A DNA stretch of 6,960 nt, taken from positions 4,116-11,075 of the forward strand of contig DDNV01000085.1 of the NCBI GenBank assembly GCA_002341315.1, given 5' to 3'. A program made the translations under genes and the position numbers. Source of the stretch: Cellvibrionales bacterium UBA2511. Its GTDB lineage: Bacteria > Pseudomonadota > Gammaproteobacteria > Pseudomonadales > Porticoccaceae. This document shows positions 1-5,734 of this stretch, in pieces. Under the pieces are notes generated by a model. The model saw nothing but the letters and a program-made list of their open reading frames with translations, made no database searches and had not been told where the DNA came from. Numbering within the stretch: position 1 is the first letter of the stretch; each line of letters begins with the position of its first letter.

Positions 1-152
1 CCGAACTCGGCCCGCGCTATGAAAGTCGCCCCGGTGGTTATATCCGCATTCTCAAATGCGGGCTGCGCTCTGGTGATGCCGCGCCGATGGCTTATGTCGA
101 GCTGGTAGACCGTCCGGATGTGGAACCGGTTGATTTGGACGACGATGAGTAA
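1..152 (+). CDS. rplQ: 50S ribosomal protein L17, C-terminal part (5' end outside window)
   Basis: The reading frame is open from base 3 and ends at TAA 150-152, giving the last 49 residues. The stretch [15 protein letters not shown], then [11 protein letters not shown], is the signature C-terminal half of bacterial L17, a large-subunit protein near the peptide exit tunnel. The tail is strongly acidic (EPVDLDDDE); variable tails after the VELVDR strand are normal in this family. L17 is usually the last gene of the alpha operon (rpsM-rpsK-rpsD-rpoA-rplQ). The strong intrinsic terminator that follows fits this, since it would end the ribosomal transcript. The identification is secure. Everything upstream lies outside the window. 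Confidence 0.96.
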   Translation, partial: ELGPRYESRPGGYIRILKCGLRSGDAAPMAYVELVDRPDVEPVDLDDDE

Positions 153-177
153 TTGACCATGGTGATTTGGTCAGATA

Positions 178-206
178 AGAGCCGGACGAATGTCCGGCTT
201 TTTTAT
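178..206 (+). terminator. intrinsic terminator after rplQ
   Basis: A perfect 7-bp G+C-rich stem, GCCGGAC (181-187) and GTCCGGC (192-198), closes a GAAT tetraloop. Flanking A-T and G-T pairs extend it by a few base pairs. A run of six T follows directly (199-204). It lies 25 bp after the rplQ stop and separates the ribosomal operon from galE. This is a textbook rho-independent terminator. Confidence 0.93.
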
Positions 207-247
207 GCCTTTTTTCCGGCAAAACTATAAGTGCGTGAAAGTCTTTT

Positions 248-274
248 TTGGACTACGGAATAATTGCTGATAAT
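248..274 (+). promoter_or_regulatory. candidate sigma-70 promoter for galE
   Basis: A possible -35 element TTGGAC (248-253) and -10 element GATAAT (269-274) precede galE. The spacer is 15 bp, or 16 bp if TTTGGA (247-252) is used, so it is shorter than ideal. Initiation near 281 would leave a leader of about 15 nt. Because the rplQ transcript ends at the terminator upstream, galE needs a promoter somewhere in 207-285, and this is the best match I see. It is a pattern match only. Confidence 0.4.
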
Positions 275-295
275 TTTTAGATACAGGGTGCTGCA

Positions 296-1333
296 ATGAA
301 AGTACTGGTCACTGGAGGTGCAGGTTATATTGGCAGTCATGCCTGTGTCGCGCTGCTTGAAGCAGGCCACGATATTGTTGTGTTGGATAACTTCGCAAAC
401 AGTTGTATGACGTCGCTAGATCGAGTCAAACAAATTACTGGAAAGGGTTTTCCTGTGGTGGAAGGTGATGTCAATCACCATCGGGTTCTGGACAGTATTT
501 TTAATAGTCACAATATCGATGCAGTGATGCATTTTGCGGGCTATAAAGCGGTCGGTGAGTCCTGTGAAAAGCCACTTCTCTATTATCGTAACAACGTTGC
601 AGGCACGCTAACCCTGTGTGAAGCAATGCAGAAACATCAGGTTACCCTTTTAATTTTCAGTTCTTCGGCTACCGTCTATGGCGATCCGTCTACAGTGCCC
701 ATCAAGGAGGATTTCCCGCTCGCCGCCACAAATCCCTACGGCCGTTCCAAGCTGATGGTGGAGGAAATTCTGTGCGATTTAGTGAGTGCTGAACAGTGTG
801 CAGGATCCGGGGCCTGGCAAATTGGTCTGATGCGCTATTTCAATCCGGTGGGTGCCCATCCCAGTGGCTTGATCGGTGAAGATCCCAATGGGATTCCAAA
901 CAATTTATTACCTTACATTTCCCAGGTGGCAATCGGTCGTTTGCCTGCCTTATCGGTATTCGGTTCGGACTACCCAACTATCGATGGAACGGGCGTTCGA
1001 GACTATCTTCACGTGATGGATCTGGCCGAGGGTCATGTCCGTGCATTGGACTACCTTGCCCAGGGTGAAAGCACTTCGGGATGTCACACCTGGAACCTCG
1101 GTACCGGTAAAGGCTATTCCGTGCTGGAAATGATAAGGGCATTTGAATCTGCCAGTGGAAAGACGGTGTCCTTTAAAATGGCTCCGCGCAGGGCGGGGGA
1201 TATTGCGGCCTGTTGGGCGGATACATCCAAGGCCGAAAGCGAGCTCAGATGGACAGCATCGCGTGGCCTGTCTGAGATGATGGAAGACAGTTGGCGCTGG
1301 CAGCTGGGTAATCCCCAGGGCTATCGCAGCTGA
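296..1333 (+). CDS. galE: UDP-glucose 4-epimerase (extended SDR family)
   Basis: This 345-residue protein interconverts UDP-glucose and UDP-galactose in the cytoplasm with tightly bound NAD. It serves the Leloir pathway and the supply of precursors for lipopolysaccharide or exopolysaccharide. The Rossmann NAD-binding motif GGAGYIGS is at 7-14. The catalytic set is present: Ser124 in SSSATVYG and Tyr148/Lys152 in PYGRSK. Substrate-site residues K84, N183 (YFNPVG) and N203 (PNNLLPY) match E. coli K84, N179 and N199. The C-terminal WADxSKAxxELxW block (307-319) and the NPQGY end are typical, and the length is close to the 338 residues of the E. coli enzyme. The start at 296 has AGGG (285-288) seven bases upstream. 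One oddity is Cys306, which sits where E. coli has the bulky gate residue Tyr299. No other gal genes are adjacent, so the gene stands alone and is convergent with the sensor gene. Confidence 0.97.
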   Translation: MKVLVTGGAGYIGSHACVALLEAGHDIVVLDNFANSCMTSLDRVKQITGKGFPVVEGDVNHHRVLDSIFNSHNIDAVMHFAGYKAVGESCEKPLLYYRNNVAGTLTLCEAMQKHQVTLLIFSSSATVYGDPSTVPIKEDFPLAATNPYGRSKLMVEEILCDLVSAEQCAGSGAWQIGLMRYFNPVGAHPSGLIGEDPNGIPNNLLPYISQVAIGRLPALSVFGSDYPTIDGTGVRDYLHVMDLAEGHVRALDYLAQGESTSGCHTWNLGTGKGYSVLEMIRAFESASGKTVSFKMAPRRAGDIAACWADTSKAESELRWTASRGLSEMMEDSWRWQLGNPQGYRS

Positions 1334-1358
1334 TACAGGCAGAGGATTATGTCTATAC

Positions 1359-2807
1359 CTATGCCAGGGGCAACTGGATATGGAAGGTGGTGCCCACATT
1401 CATGTCAGAGGTAACTGCGAGCTGCCCTTTGTGTTGTTCTGTGATGATGAAGTGTGAGAACGAGAGGCGCTTACCCGCGTCATAGTCTTCTGCGGATGAT
1501 TTGCCTGCTTTATTGGTGAAGAAGGGTTCAAATATATACTGTTGTTCATCATAGCTGATGCCCAGGCCGTTGTGTTGGACCTTGATCCAGAGCATGTCAT
1601 AACAAACAATGACCTGAATGCGAATAATCGGTGTGTGTTCCGACCTGTTCACCTGGCCGAGTGCGTGACAGGCATGGCGGAACAAGCTGAGAAATACCTG
1701 CTGTAATTCTGATGCGTAGCAGGGAATATCCGGGAGGTTTCGGCTGTAGTGTCGTTCTATTTTGATTTCCCGAAAGCGCAACCCGGACGGTACCGAAAGC
1801 ACATCATTGGCCAATTCGATCGTGTGGTCGATAAGTCCAGTGATGTTTGCCAGTCGTTTCTCGCCACCGCGACTCTTGGAGAAGTCCAGCAAATTGTTGA
1901 TAACGGCCAGCGCCTGCTGTCCCTGATGATCTGCCTCTTCCAGTACGTTGGTTACGTCATCTGCCCACGGCGAGCTGGCCCTATTTGTTTGTAATAATTG
2001 GTATGCGGTCTGAAGGTCATTCAAAATAATCTGCAACGGGGCATTAATATCGTGGGCCATGGTCGCTGCCAGTTCGCCCATGGAGGACATCTTGTCGCGC
2101 TGAATCAGCATGTTGGATGTAAGAATGTGTTGTGTGACATCGTCAATCAGGATGACCACATCGGTTTCTGCCTGATTGCGCAATGGGTAAATGGTTATAT
2201 CAAAATGGTATTGGCCCCGCTGGCTGTGTTTGATGGTCACTGGTTTTTTATCGCTTAACGCCTTCTTTACCTGTTCCCTCGACAAAGTGATCGTTGGGTA
2301 GGTTTGCCACAGGTTTTTTGACAGCGCCTGTGCTGCCGGGATACCTGTGATTTCTTCTGCGCGGCGGTTCCATTGTGTGATGCTGCCCGTTTCGGTTAAA
2401 CCGATTAGCATCAGCGGCATCGAACTCAACACATCTTTTATGTAGGCTTCAGAGGAGCGAAGCCGGCTGGTTGTTTCCCGGTGCTGGACAATTTCACCCT
2501 GTAACAAAACATTGGCCTTTTGCAGTAAGCGGTTTGACTCATCCAGCGTCGCCGTGCGCTCCTTGACGCGTTGTTCAAGCTCCTGGCGGATGACTTCCAG
2601 CGCCTTGTTGGCACGGTGTGCCTGCCGACGACTGAAAAAAAGTGTAACGACGGTGACGGAAAGGAGAATGATAAAAATACCACTGGACCAATTGGCAACG
2701 TACTGCCAGTTGGTGTGACCATCTTCCAGTCTGAAATAGGGGATTATGCTGGCTGTGGCGGAACAGCTTGCCAGCATAAAAAAAAGCGCGGTCGCGTAAA
2801 TCTTCAT
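1359..2807 (-). CDS. orphan membrane PAS/HisKA sensor protein with degenerate ATP-binding domain
   Basis: The protein has 482 residues. A hydrophobic N-terminus (3-19) carries a lipobox-like LASC at 12-15, followed by a periplasmic segment of only about 20 residues. A transmembrane helix spans about 43-58, and a charged, coiled-coil-like helix about 62-117. A PAS domain covers about 118-229, with SMPLMLIGL and ITQWNRRAEEITG. A HisKA dimerisation domain covers about 238-312; its H-box MAHDINAPL gives phosphoacceptor His252. The GHKL domain (about 365-480) keeps ELQQVF (367-372), the F-box FEPFFTNK (426-433) and the end GTTFHIQLP. However, the N-box reads LSLFRHACHAL with His378 for the metal-binding Asn, the G1 box reads QHNGLG with His412 for Asp, and the G2 box reads DAGKRLS instead of GTGLGLS. 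ATP binding is therefore doubtful. No response regulator is adjacent. The start has no clear Shine-Dalgarno; Met11 (2775-2777) is an alternative but would remove most of the signal-like segment. The ligand is unknown. Confidence 0.88.
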   Translation of the reverse strand: MKIYATALFFMLASCSATASIIPYFRLEDGHTNWQYVANWSSGIFIILLSVTVVTLFFSRRQAHRANKALEVIRQELEQRVKERTATLDESNRLLQKANVLLQGEIVQHRETTSRLRSSEAYIKDVLSSMPLMLIGLTETGSITQWNRRAEEITGIPAAQALSKNLWQTYPTITLSREQVKKALSDKKPVTIKHSQRGQYHFDITIYPLRNQAETDVVILIDDVTQHILTSNMLIQRDKMSSMGELAATMAHDINAPLQIILNDLQTAYQLLQTNRASSPWADDVTNVLEEADHQGQQALAVINNLLDFSKSRGGEKRLANITGLIDHTIELANDVLSVPSGLRFREIKIERHYSRNLPDIPCYASELQQVFLSLFRHACHALGQVNRSEHTPIIRIQVIVCYDMLWIKVQHNGLGISYDEQQYIFEPFFTNKAGKSSAEDYDAGKRLSFSHFIITEQHKGQLAVTSDMNVGTTFHIQLPLA

Positions 2808-2863
2808 AATGTTCGATAGTGCTCTTGCAGAGATTAATGTGCGCTGAGTGGAAACCGGGCTAT

Positions 2864-2872
2864 ATGATACCA
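2864..2872 (-). promoter_or_regulatory. candidate extended -10 promoter for the sensor gene
   Basis: On the - strand the sequence reads TGG-TATCAT, an extended -10 element (TGn plus a hexamer with 5 of 6 consensus bases). No good -35 element is present at 16-18 bp, which extended -10 promoters can tolerate. Initiation near 2857 would give a leader of about 50 nt before the ATG at 2805-2807. The call is a pattern match only. Confidence 0.33.
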
Positions 2873-3099
2873 GTGAACGAACAACGGGTTGTTGAAATCA
2901 TCAAAGCGATAGTTTGATTCCTTGTCTGTCAGCGCCGTTCCCGGGAGAGGCATTCGTTTCTGCTGGTCTTTCAACTGACAATATGTGGCAGGAGATGCGA
3001 CGAATCAACCTGATAAGCAGCAACCCAAGTCCCCTGTTTTTGATTTACTTATTGTCTGCCAACTGGCCCTGAATGGAAATACACGGGTACGGCTGACAT

Positions 3100-3111
3100 T
3101 AATAGCTATTA
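3100..3111. repeat. perfect 12-bp palindrome TAATAGCTATTA
   Basis: TAATAGCTATTA equals its own reverse complement. It lies 29 bp beyond the stop codon of the AtoE-type transporter gene. It is too A+T-rich and lacks a loop, so it is a poor terminator. Dyads of this kind can be binding sites for dimeric regulators, but a palindrome this short may arise by chance. Confidence 0.35.
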
Positions 3112-3140
3112 GACCGGCGGAGAACTTCCTACCAAGCCAG

Positions 3141-4463
3141 TCAGAATAGCAGTAATAGTGCGACACCGTAGACGAGACCTGACCAGAGTAGCGCCACAGT
3201 GCAGTAACCCATAATATCCTTGATGCCCAACCTGGCTATGCCCAGTAAGGGAAGTGCCCAGAATGGCTGAATCATATTGGTCCAGGCATCACCCAGGGCG
3301 ACAGCCATGGCGGCCTGATTCAGTGGTATCCCCAGTGATTGTGCGGCGGGAATAACAATTGGTGCCTGGATTGCCCACTGTCCGCCCCCAGAAGGGATAA
3401 AGAAATTTACTATCCCGGCACTGAGGAATGTAAACAGGTTAAACGTGTGTTCATTGGAAATACTGATGAACCACTCGGATACGGATGCAGCCAGCCCGGA
3501 TTGTGCCATCATGCCCATGATTCCGGCGTAGAGGGGGAACTGCAGGACAATGCCGGACAGACCTTTTACCGCCTCGTTGACAGCAGAAAGGTAATTGCGG
3601 GCGGAGCGGTGCAGGAGTAGCCCCGTCACCAGAAACACGAAATTGACCGTATTCAGGCCGATACGGCCGCCGTCACTGAAAAACTCAAACAGGTAGGCGC
3701 AACCCAATAGGCCGAGCATCAGGGTTGGCAGACGGCTGTGCTCAATCCGGTCTGCCGGTGTATCGGCTCTGACATGAATCTCTTCGGTGATGCCCATTTG
3801 TTGCGGGGTGACTTCGCGGACGGCGTCGGGTGGTGGCATCATCAACCGAAAAATAACGGGTAATGTCACTAGCATCACCAGGCAGATGAGCAAAACTTCC
3901 CAGCTGAAAATAGTCTCTGCCAGTGGGATAGTGATACCGCCCATCAAATTGCTGATAATATCGCCGTCGGCCACGGCAATCTTCAGTGGAATGGAGCCAG
4001 ATAATCCCGCGTGCCAGATAACCATTCCCGAGTAAGCCGATGCCACTAAAAGTGGGTAGTGAACCCCCTTGACATGGCGTGCAATTTCTCGAGCCATCAG
4101 AGCGCTGGTGATCAGCCCGAACCCCCAGCTGATCCAGCCACAAACCAGTGCGATTGTGGTCATGAGAATGATGGCCTGGCCCGGTGTTTTGGCGAGACAG
4201 GCCAGCGATCGCAACAGTTTTTTAACCGGCGCTGTTTGCGCCAGCACACTGCCGGTCACCAGTGTCACAGTGACCTGCATGGAAAATACCAGCAGGTTCC
4301 ATACACCATCCCCCCAAAAGCGAACCATATCAGACGGGCGTTGTGTTTCACCAAGGATACCCGCCAGTAGCACAATGAAGGTCAGCAGGATGGCAAAGAT
4401 AAAGGCGTCGGGCATCCAACGCTGCATAATACGGGTAAACAGGTTGGACAGAGAGCGAATCAT
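3141..4463 (-). CDS. atoE: AtoE-type short-chain fatty acid transporter
   Basis: This 440-residue polytopic inner-membrane protein belongs to the SCFA_trans (AtoE) family, whose E. coli member takes up acetoacetate and butyrate-like acids. Hydrophobic segments lie at about 20-37, 53-72, 97-121, 138-157, 188-207, 247-263, 272-285, 304-322, 341-357, 398-410 and 418-439. Family marks are HAGLSGSIPL (151-160), the re-entrant-looking FFIPSGGGQWAIQAP (354-368) and GDAWTNMIQPFWALP (391-405). A polar cytoplasmic-looking loop spans about 209-246. I chose ATG 4461-4463 over the in-frame GTG at 4470-4472. AAGGTG sits six bases before the ATG and would overlap the GTG itself, and the ATG gives exactly the 440-residue length of E. 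coli AtoE. No acetoacetate CoA-transferase or thiolase genes are adjacent, so the substrate is inferred from the family only. Confidence 0.9.
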   Translation of the reverse strand: MIRSLSNLFTRIMQRWMPDAFIFAILLTFIVLLAGILGETQRPSDMVRFWGDGVWNLLVFSMQVTVTLVTGSVLAQTAPVKKLLRSLACLAKTPGQAIILMTTIALVCGWISWGFGLITSALMAREIARHVKGVHYPLLVASAYSGMVIWHAGLSGSIPLKIAVADGDIISNLMGGITIPLAETIFSWEVLLICLVMLVTLPVIFRLMMPPPDAVREVTPQQMGITEEIHVRADTPADRIEHSRLPTLMLGLLGCAYLFEFFSDGGRIGLNTVNFVFLVTGLLLHRSARNYLSAVNEAVKGLSGIVLQFPLYAGIMGMMAQSGLAASVSEWFISISNEHTFNLFTFLSAGIVNFFIPSGGGQWAIQAPIVIPAAQSLGIPLNQAAMAVALGDAWTNMIQPFWALPLLGIARLGIKDIMGYCTVALLWSGLVYGVALLLLF

Positions 4464-4469
4464 TTGCGT

Positions 4470-4475
4470 CACCTT
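4470..4475 (-). promoter_or_regulatory. Shine-Dalgarno AAGGTG that fixes the transporter start
   Basis: The - strand reads AAGGTG-ACGCAA-ATG, which gives a 6-nt spacing to ATG 4461-4463. The upstream GTG codon (4470-4472) is part of the same AAGGTG and would have no ribosome binding site of its own. The ATG is therefore the likelier start. Confidence 0.75.
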
Positions 4476-4476
4476 G

Positions 4477-4489
4477 TAATTATCAATTA
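4477..4489. repeat. A+T-rich inverted repeat in the transporter leader
   Basis: TAATT (4477-4481) and AATTA (4485-4489) form a dyad around ATC, directly upstream of the Shine-Dalgarno of the AtoE-type gene. A regulator bound here could block transcription or translation, but the motif is short and A+T-rich, so it may be a chance event. Confidence 0.28.
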
Positions 4490-4515
4490 TGGGTTGGTTG
4501 CAAAATTAAGACGTT

Positions 4516-4544
4516 ATTCTATCGGCTTCATGGTTGATTCGAAA
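4516..4544 (-). promoter_or_regulatory. candidate sigma-70 promoter for the transporter gene
   Basis: On the - strand the -10 reads TAGAAT (4516-4521, 5 of 6 consensus). A weak -35 TTTCGA (4539-4544) lies 17 bp upstream. Initiation near 4509 leaves a leader of about 46 nt. The site lies just downstream of the hairpin after apaH, consistent with the transporter having its own transcript. Confidence 0.35.
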
Positions 4545-4568
4545 CGGGATACCGCGAGGCGGTATTTA
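4545..4568 (-). terminator. hairpin after apaH, possible weak terminator
   Basis: A perfect 7-bp stem, ATACCGC/GCGGTAT (4549-4555 and 4559-4565), closes a 3-nt loop immediately after the apaH TAA (4566-4568). On the - strand the stem is followed by CCCGTTTCG, so the T tract is short and interrupted. It may terminate only weakly, or serve to stabilise the 3' end of the message. It marks the end of the pdxA-rsmA-apaG-apaH operon. Confidence 0.5.
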
Positions 4569-5369
4569 CAAGTGTTGGTGAAAGCAGGTGCCGGTGTCCA
4601 GGTTCATCAATCGCATGGGGCCACCCCAGACACAGCCGGTGTCCAGAGGAAACAGGTTGCTGCCACAGGGTTGTCCCTGTAATGCGGCCCAGTGGCCAAA
4701 AATGATTTTCCACTGACGGGTTTTCCGATGCGGGTGACTATACCAGGGAGCATAGCCCGCCGGTGGCTCATTCGGTGTGTCCTTACTGCGAAGCTCCAGC
4801 TTCCCCGTAGCCGAACAAAAACGCATTCGCGTGAAATAGTTGGTAATCAGACGCCAGCGTTCCGGCCCGTTGAGGTGGTCGTTCCACTGGTCGGGTTGAT
4901 CGCCATACATGCTTTGAAAGAACGCGCTTGCCTGTTCCGGCTCTCGCAAAACGTTACTGATTTCTCTTGCCCGTGTCAGGGCGTCATCGCGTGTCCACTG
5001 TGGTGGGATTCCCGCATGGACCATCAACCAGTCGCCCTGTGAAACCATCAGCGGTTGTAATTGCAACCAGTTGAGCAATTGATCCCGGTCCGGTGCTTTC
5101 AGGATGGCTTCCAGGGTATCGTTGCGGCCGGGAGCGCGCGCGCCGTGAGCGATGGCCAGTAAATGCAGGTCGTGATTGCCCAGCACCATTTGCAAGGAAT
5201 TTCCCAGCCGATGGCAGAAGCGCAAGGCTTCGAGGGAGTCCGGGCCGCGGTTAACGATGTCTCCCACCGACCATAGGCAATCCTTGCCGGGCTCAAAGTG
5301 GACTTTCTCCAGCAACTGCTGCAGAGGCTTCAGGCAGCCTTGCAGATCACCTACTGCATAGGTGGTCAA
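4566..5369 (-). CDS. apaH: symmetrical bis(5'-nucleosyl)-tetraphosphatase (Ap4A hydrolase)
   Basis: ApaH cleaves Ap4A to two ADP, uses two metal ions, and in E. coli also removes Np4A-type caps from RNA. The protein has 267 residues and belongs to the PPP-type metallophosphatases. Metal-site motifs are GDLQGC (7-12), GDIVNRGP (36-43), GNHD (64-67), HAG (118-120) and FGHWA (224-228); LDTGCVWGG (242-250) is the usual ApaH C-terminal motif. Gln10 replaces the His seen in GDxHG of many PPP enzymes; I believe this variant is common among ApaH proteins. The start is TTG 5367-5369, overlapping the apaG stop as TTGA. AGGAAG (5376-5381) lies six bases upstream, and the N-terminus MTTYAVGD aligns with E. 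coli MATYLIGD. No ATG or GTG offers a better start. It is the last gene of the operon and is followed by a hairpin. Confidence 0.96.
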   Translation of the reverse strand: MTTYAVGDLQGCLKPLQQLLEKVHFEPGKDCLWSVGDIVNRGPDSLEALRFCHRLGNSLQMVLGNHDLHLLAIAHGARAPGRNDTLEAILKAPDRDQLLNWLQLQPLMVSQGDWLMVHAGIPPQWTRDDALTRAREISNVLREPEQASAFFQSMYGDQPDQWNDHLNGPERWRLITNYFTRMRFCSATGKLELRSKDTPNEPPAGYAPWYSHPHRKTRQWKIIFGHWAALQGQPCGSNLFPLDTGCVWGGPMRLMNLDTGTCFHQHL

Positions 5370-5734
5370 TGCACTCTTCCTGGTACGGAGAGCAGAAAGG
5401 CAGGTATTTTGGCATCAAAGGTTTCTCCCTGGTCGCTGACCATTTGATAGCTGCCCTCCATGGTACCCACCTCGGTATCCAGGACGACCCCGCTGCTGTA
5501 TCGGAAAGACTGGCCAGGGGCAATCAGCGGTTTTTCGCCTACGACCCCAGGGCCCTGGACTTCTTTGATCTTGGCATTGCCATCCGTGATGACCCAGTGG
5601 CGGCTGATCAGTTGGGCTGTTGTGTCGCCCTGGTTGCGTATCGCGATATGGTAGGCGAACGTAAATTTATTATTGTCCGGTTCGGATTGGCCGGGGAGAT
5701 ACTCTGGTGTGACCTCAACGACGATCCGGTTCAT
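5366..5734 (-). CDS. apaG: ApaG (DUF525) protein, Co2+/Mg2+ efflux-associated family
   Basis: This 122-residue soluble protein has the predicted beta-sandwich (fibronectin III-like) fold of the ApaG family. The biochemical role is unsettled; links to Co2+ resistance and to pyrophosphate or nucleotide binding have been suggested for homologues. Family marks are the strand FTFAYHIAIRN (24-34), the pair RHWVITDG (45-52), the glycine-rich GPGVVGEKP (61-69) and GTMEGSYQM (90-98). The length matches the E. coli protein (about 125). The ATG at 5732-5734 overlaps the rsmA stop as ATGA. AGGAG (5742-5746) sits seven bases upstream inside rsmA, so coupled and independent initiation are both possible. 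The end overlaps the apaH TTG start. Confidence 0.95.
   Translation of the reverse strand: MNRIVVEVTPEYLPGQSEPDNNKFTFAYHIAIRNQGDTTAQLISRHWVITDGNAKIKEVQGPGVVGEKPLIAPGQSFRYSSGVVLDTEVGTMEGSYQMVSDQGETFDAKIPAFLLSVPGRVH

Larger units (their letters stand above)
2808..3140. other. 333-bp intergenic region between atoE-like gene and sensor gene
   Basis: This is the longest stretch without a gene. The flanking genes run on the - strand, so it holds the 3' end of the transporter transcript and the leader of the sensor gene. I see a candidate extended -10 promoter (2864-2872), a 12-bp palindrome (3100-3111) and two weak inverted repeats: AACAAC/GTTGTT at 2880-2893 and ATCAAA/TTTGAT at 2900-2918. No G+C-rich hairpin with a T run follows the transporter stop. 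The longest open frames here are about 25 codons and look like nothing known. Confidence 0.6.

Noticed and set aside
1334..1372. Possible bidirectional terminator between galE and the sensor gene, based on TGCC-AGG-GGCA at 1362-1372
   Set aside because: The stem is only 4 bp, lies within the sensor coding region and has no T run on either side.
950..1399. Open frame of 149 codons on the - strand antisense to the 3' half of galE
   Set aside because: It lies opposite a clearly coding galE, its product is Pro/Arg/His-rich and resembles no family I know, and it overlaps the end of the sensor gene.
1359..2807. The sensor gene as a pseudogene, because of its lost kinase motifs
   Set aside because: The frame is continuous over 482 codons with all domains in order and strong conservation of non-catalytic motifs, so atypical function is likelier than decay.
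2995..3072. A 25-codon open frame on the + strand (starting MRRINLISS) with AGGAG nearby
   Set aside because: The AGGAG directly abuts the ATG and is too close to act as a ribosome binding site. The frame is short and no similarity is recognisable.
3742..4143. Open frame of 133 codons on the - strand within the transporter gene in another frame
   Set aside because: It is fully inside the AtoE coding region on the same strand, and its composition looks like a frame shadow. It is not evidence of a frameshift, because the main frame is intact.
4461..4472. GTG start at 4470-4472 for the transporter, adding three residues
   Set aside because: The GTG is part of the Shine-Dalgarno sequence AAGGTG that serves the ATG at 4461-4463, and the ATG gives the family's usual length.
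4069..4479. Open frame of 136 codons on the + strand opposite the transporter gene
   Set aside because: The - strand frame encodes a recognisable AtoE family protein; the + strand product is a shadow with no domain signal.
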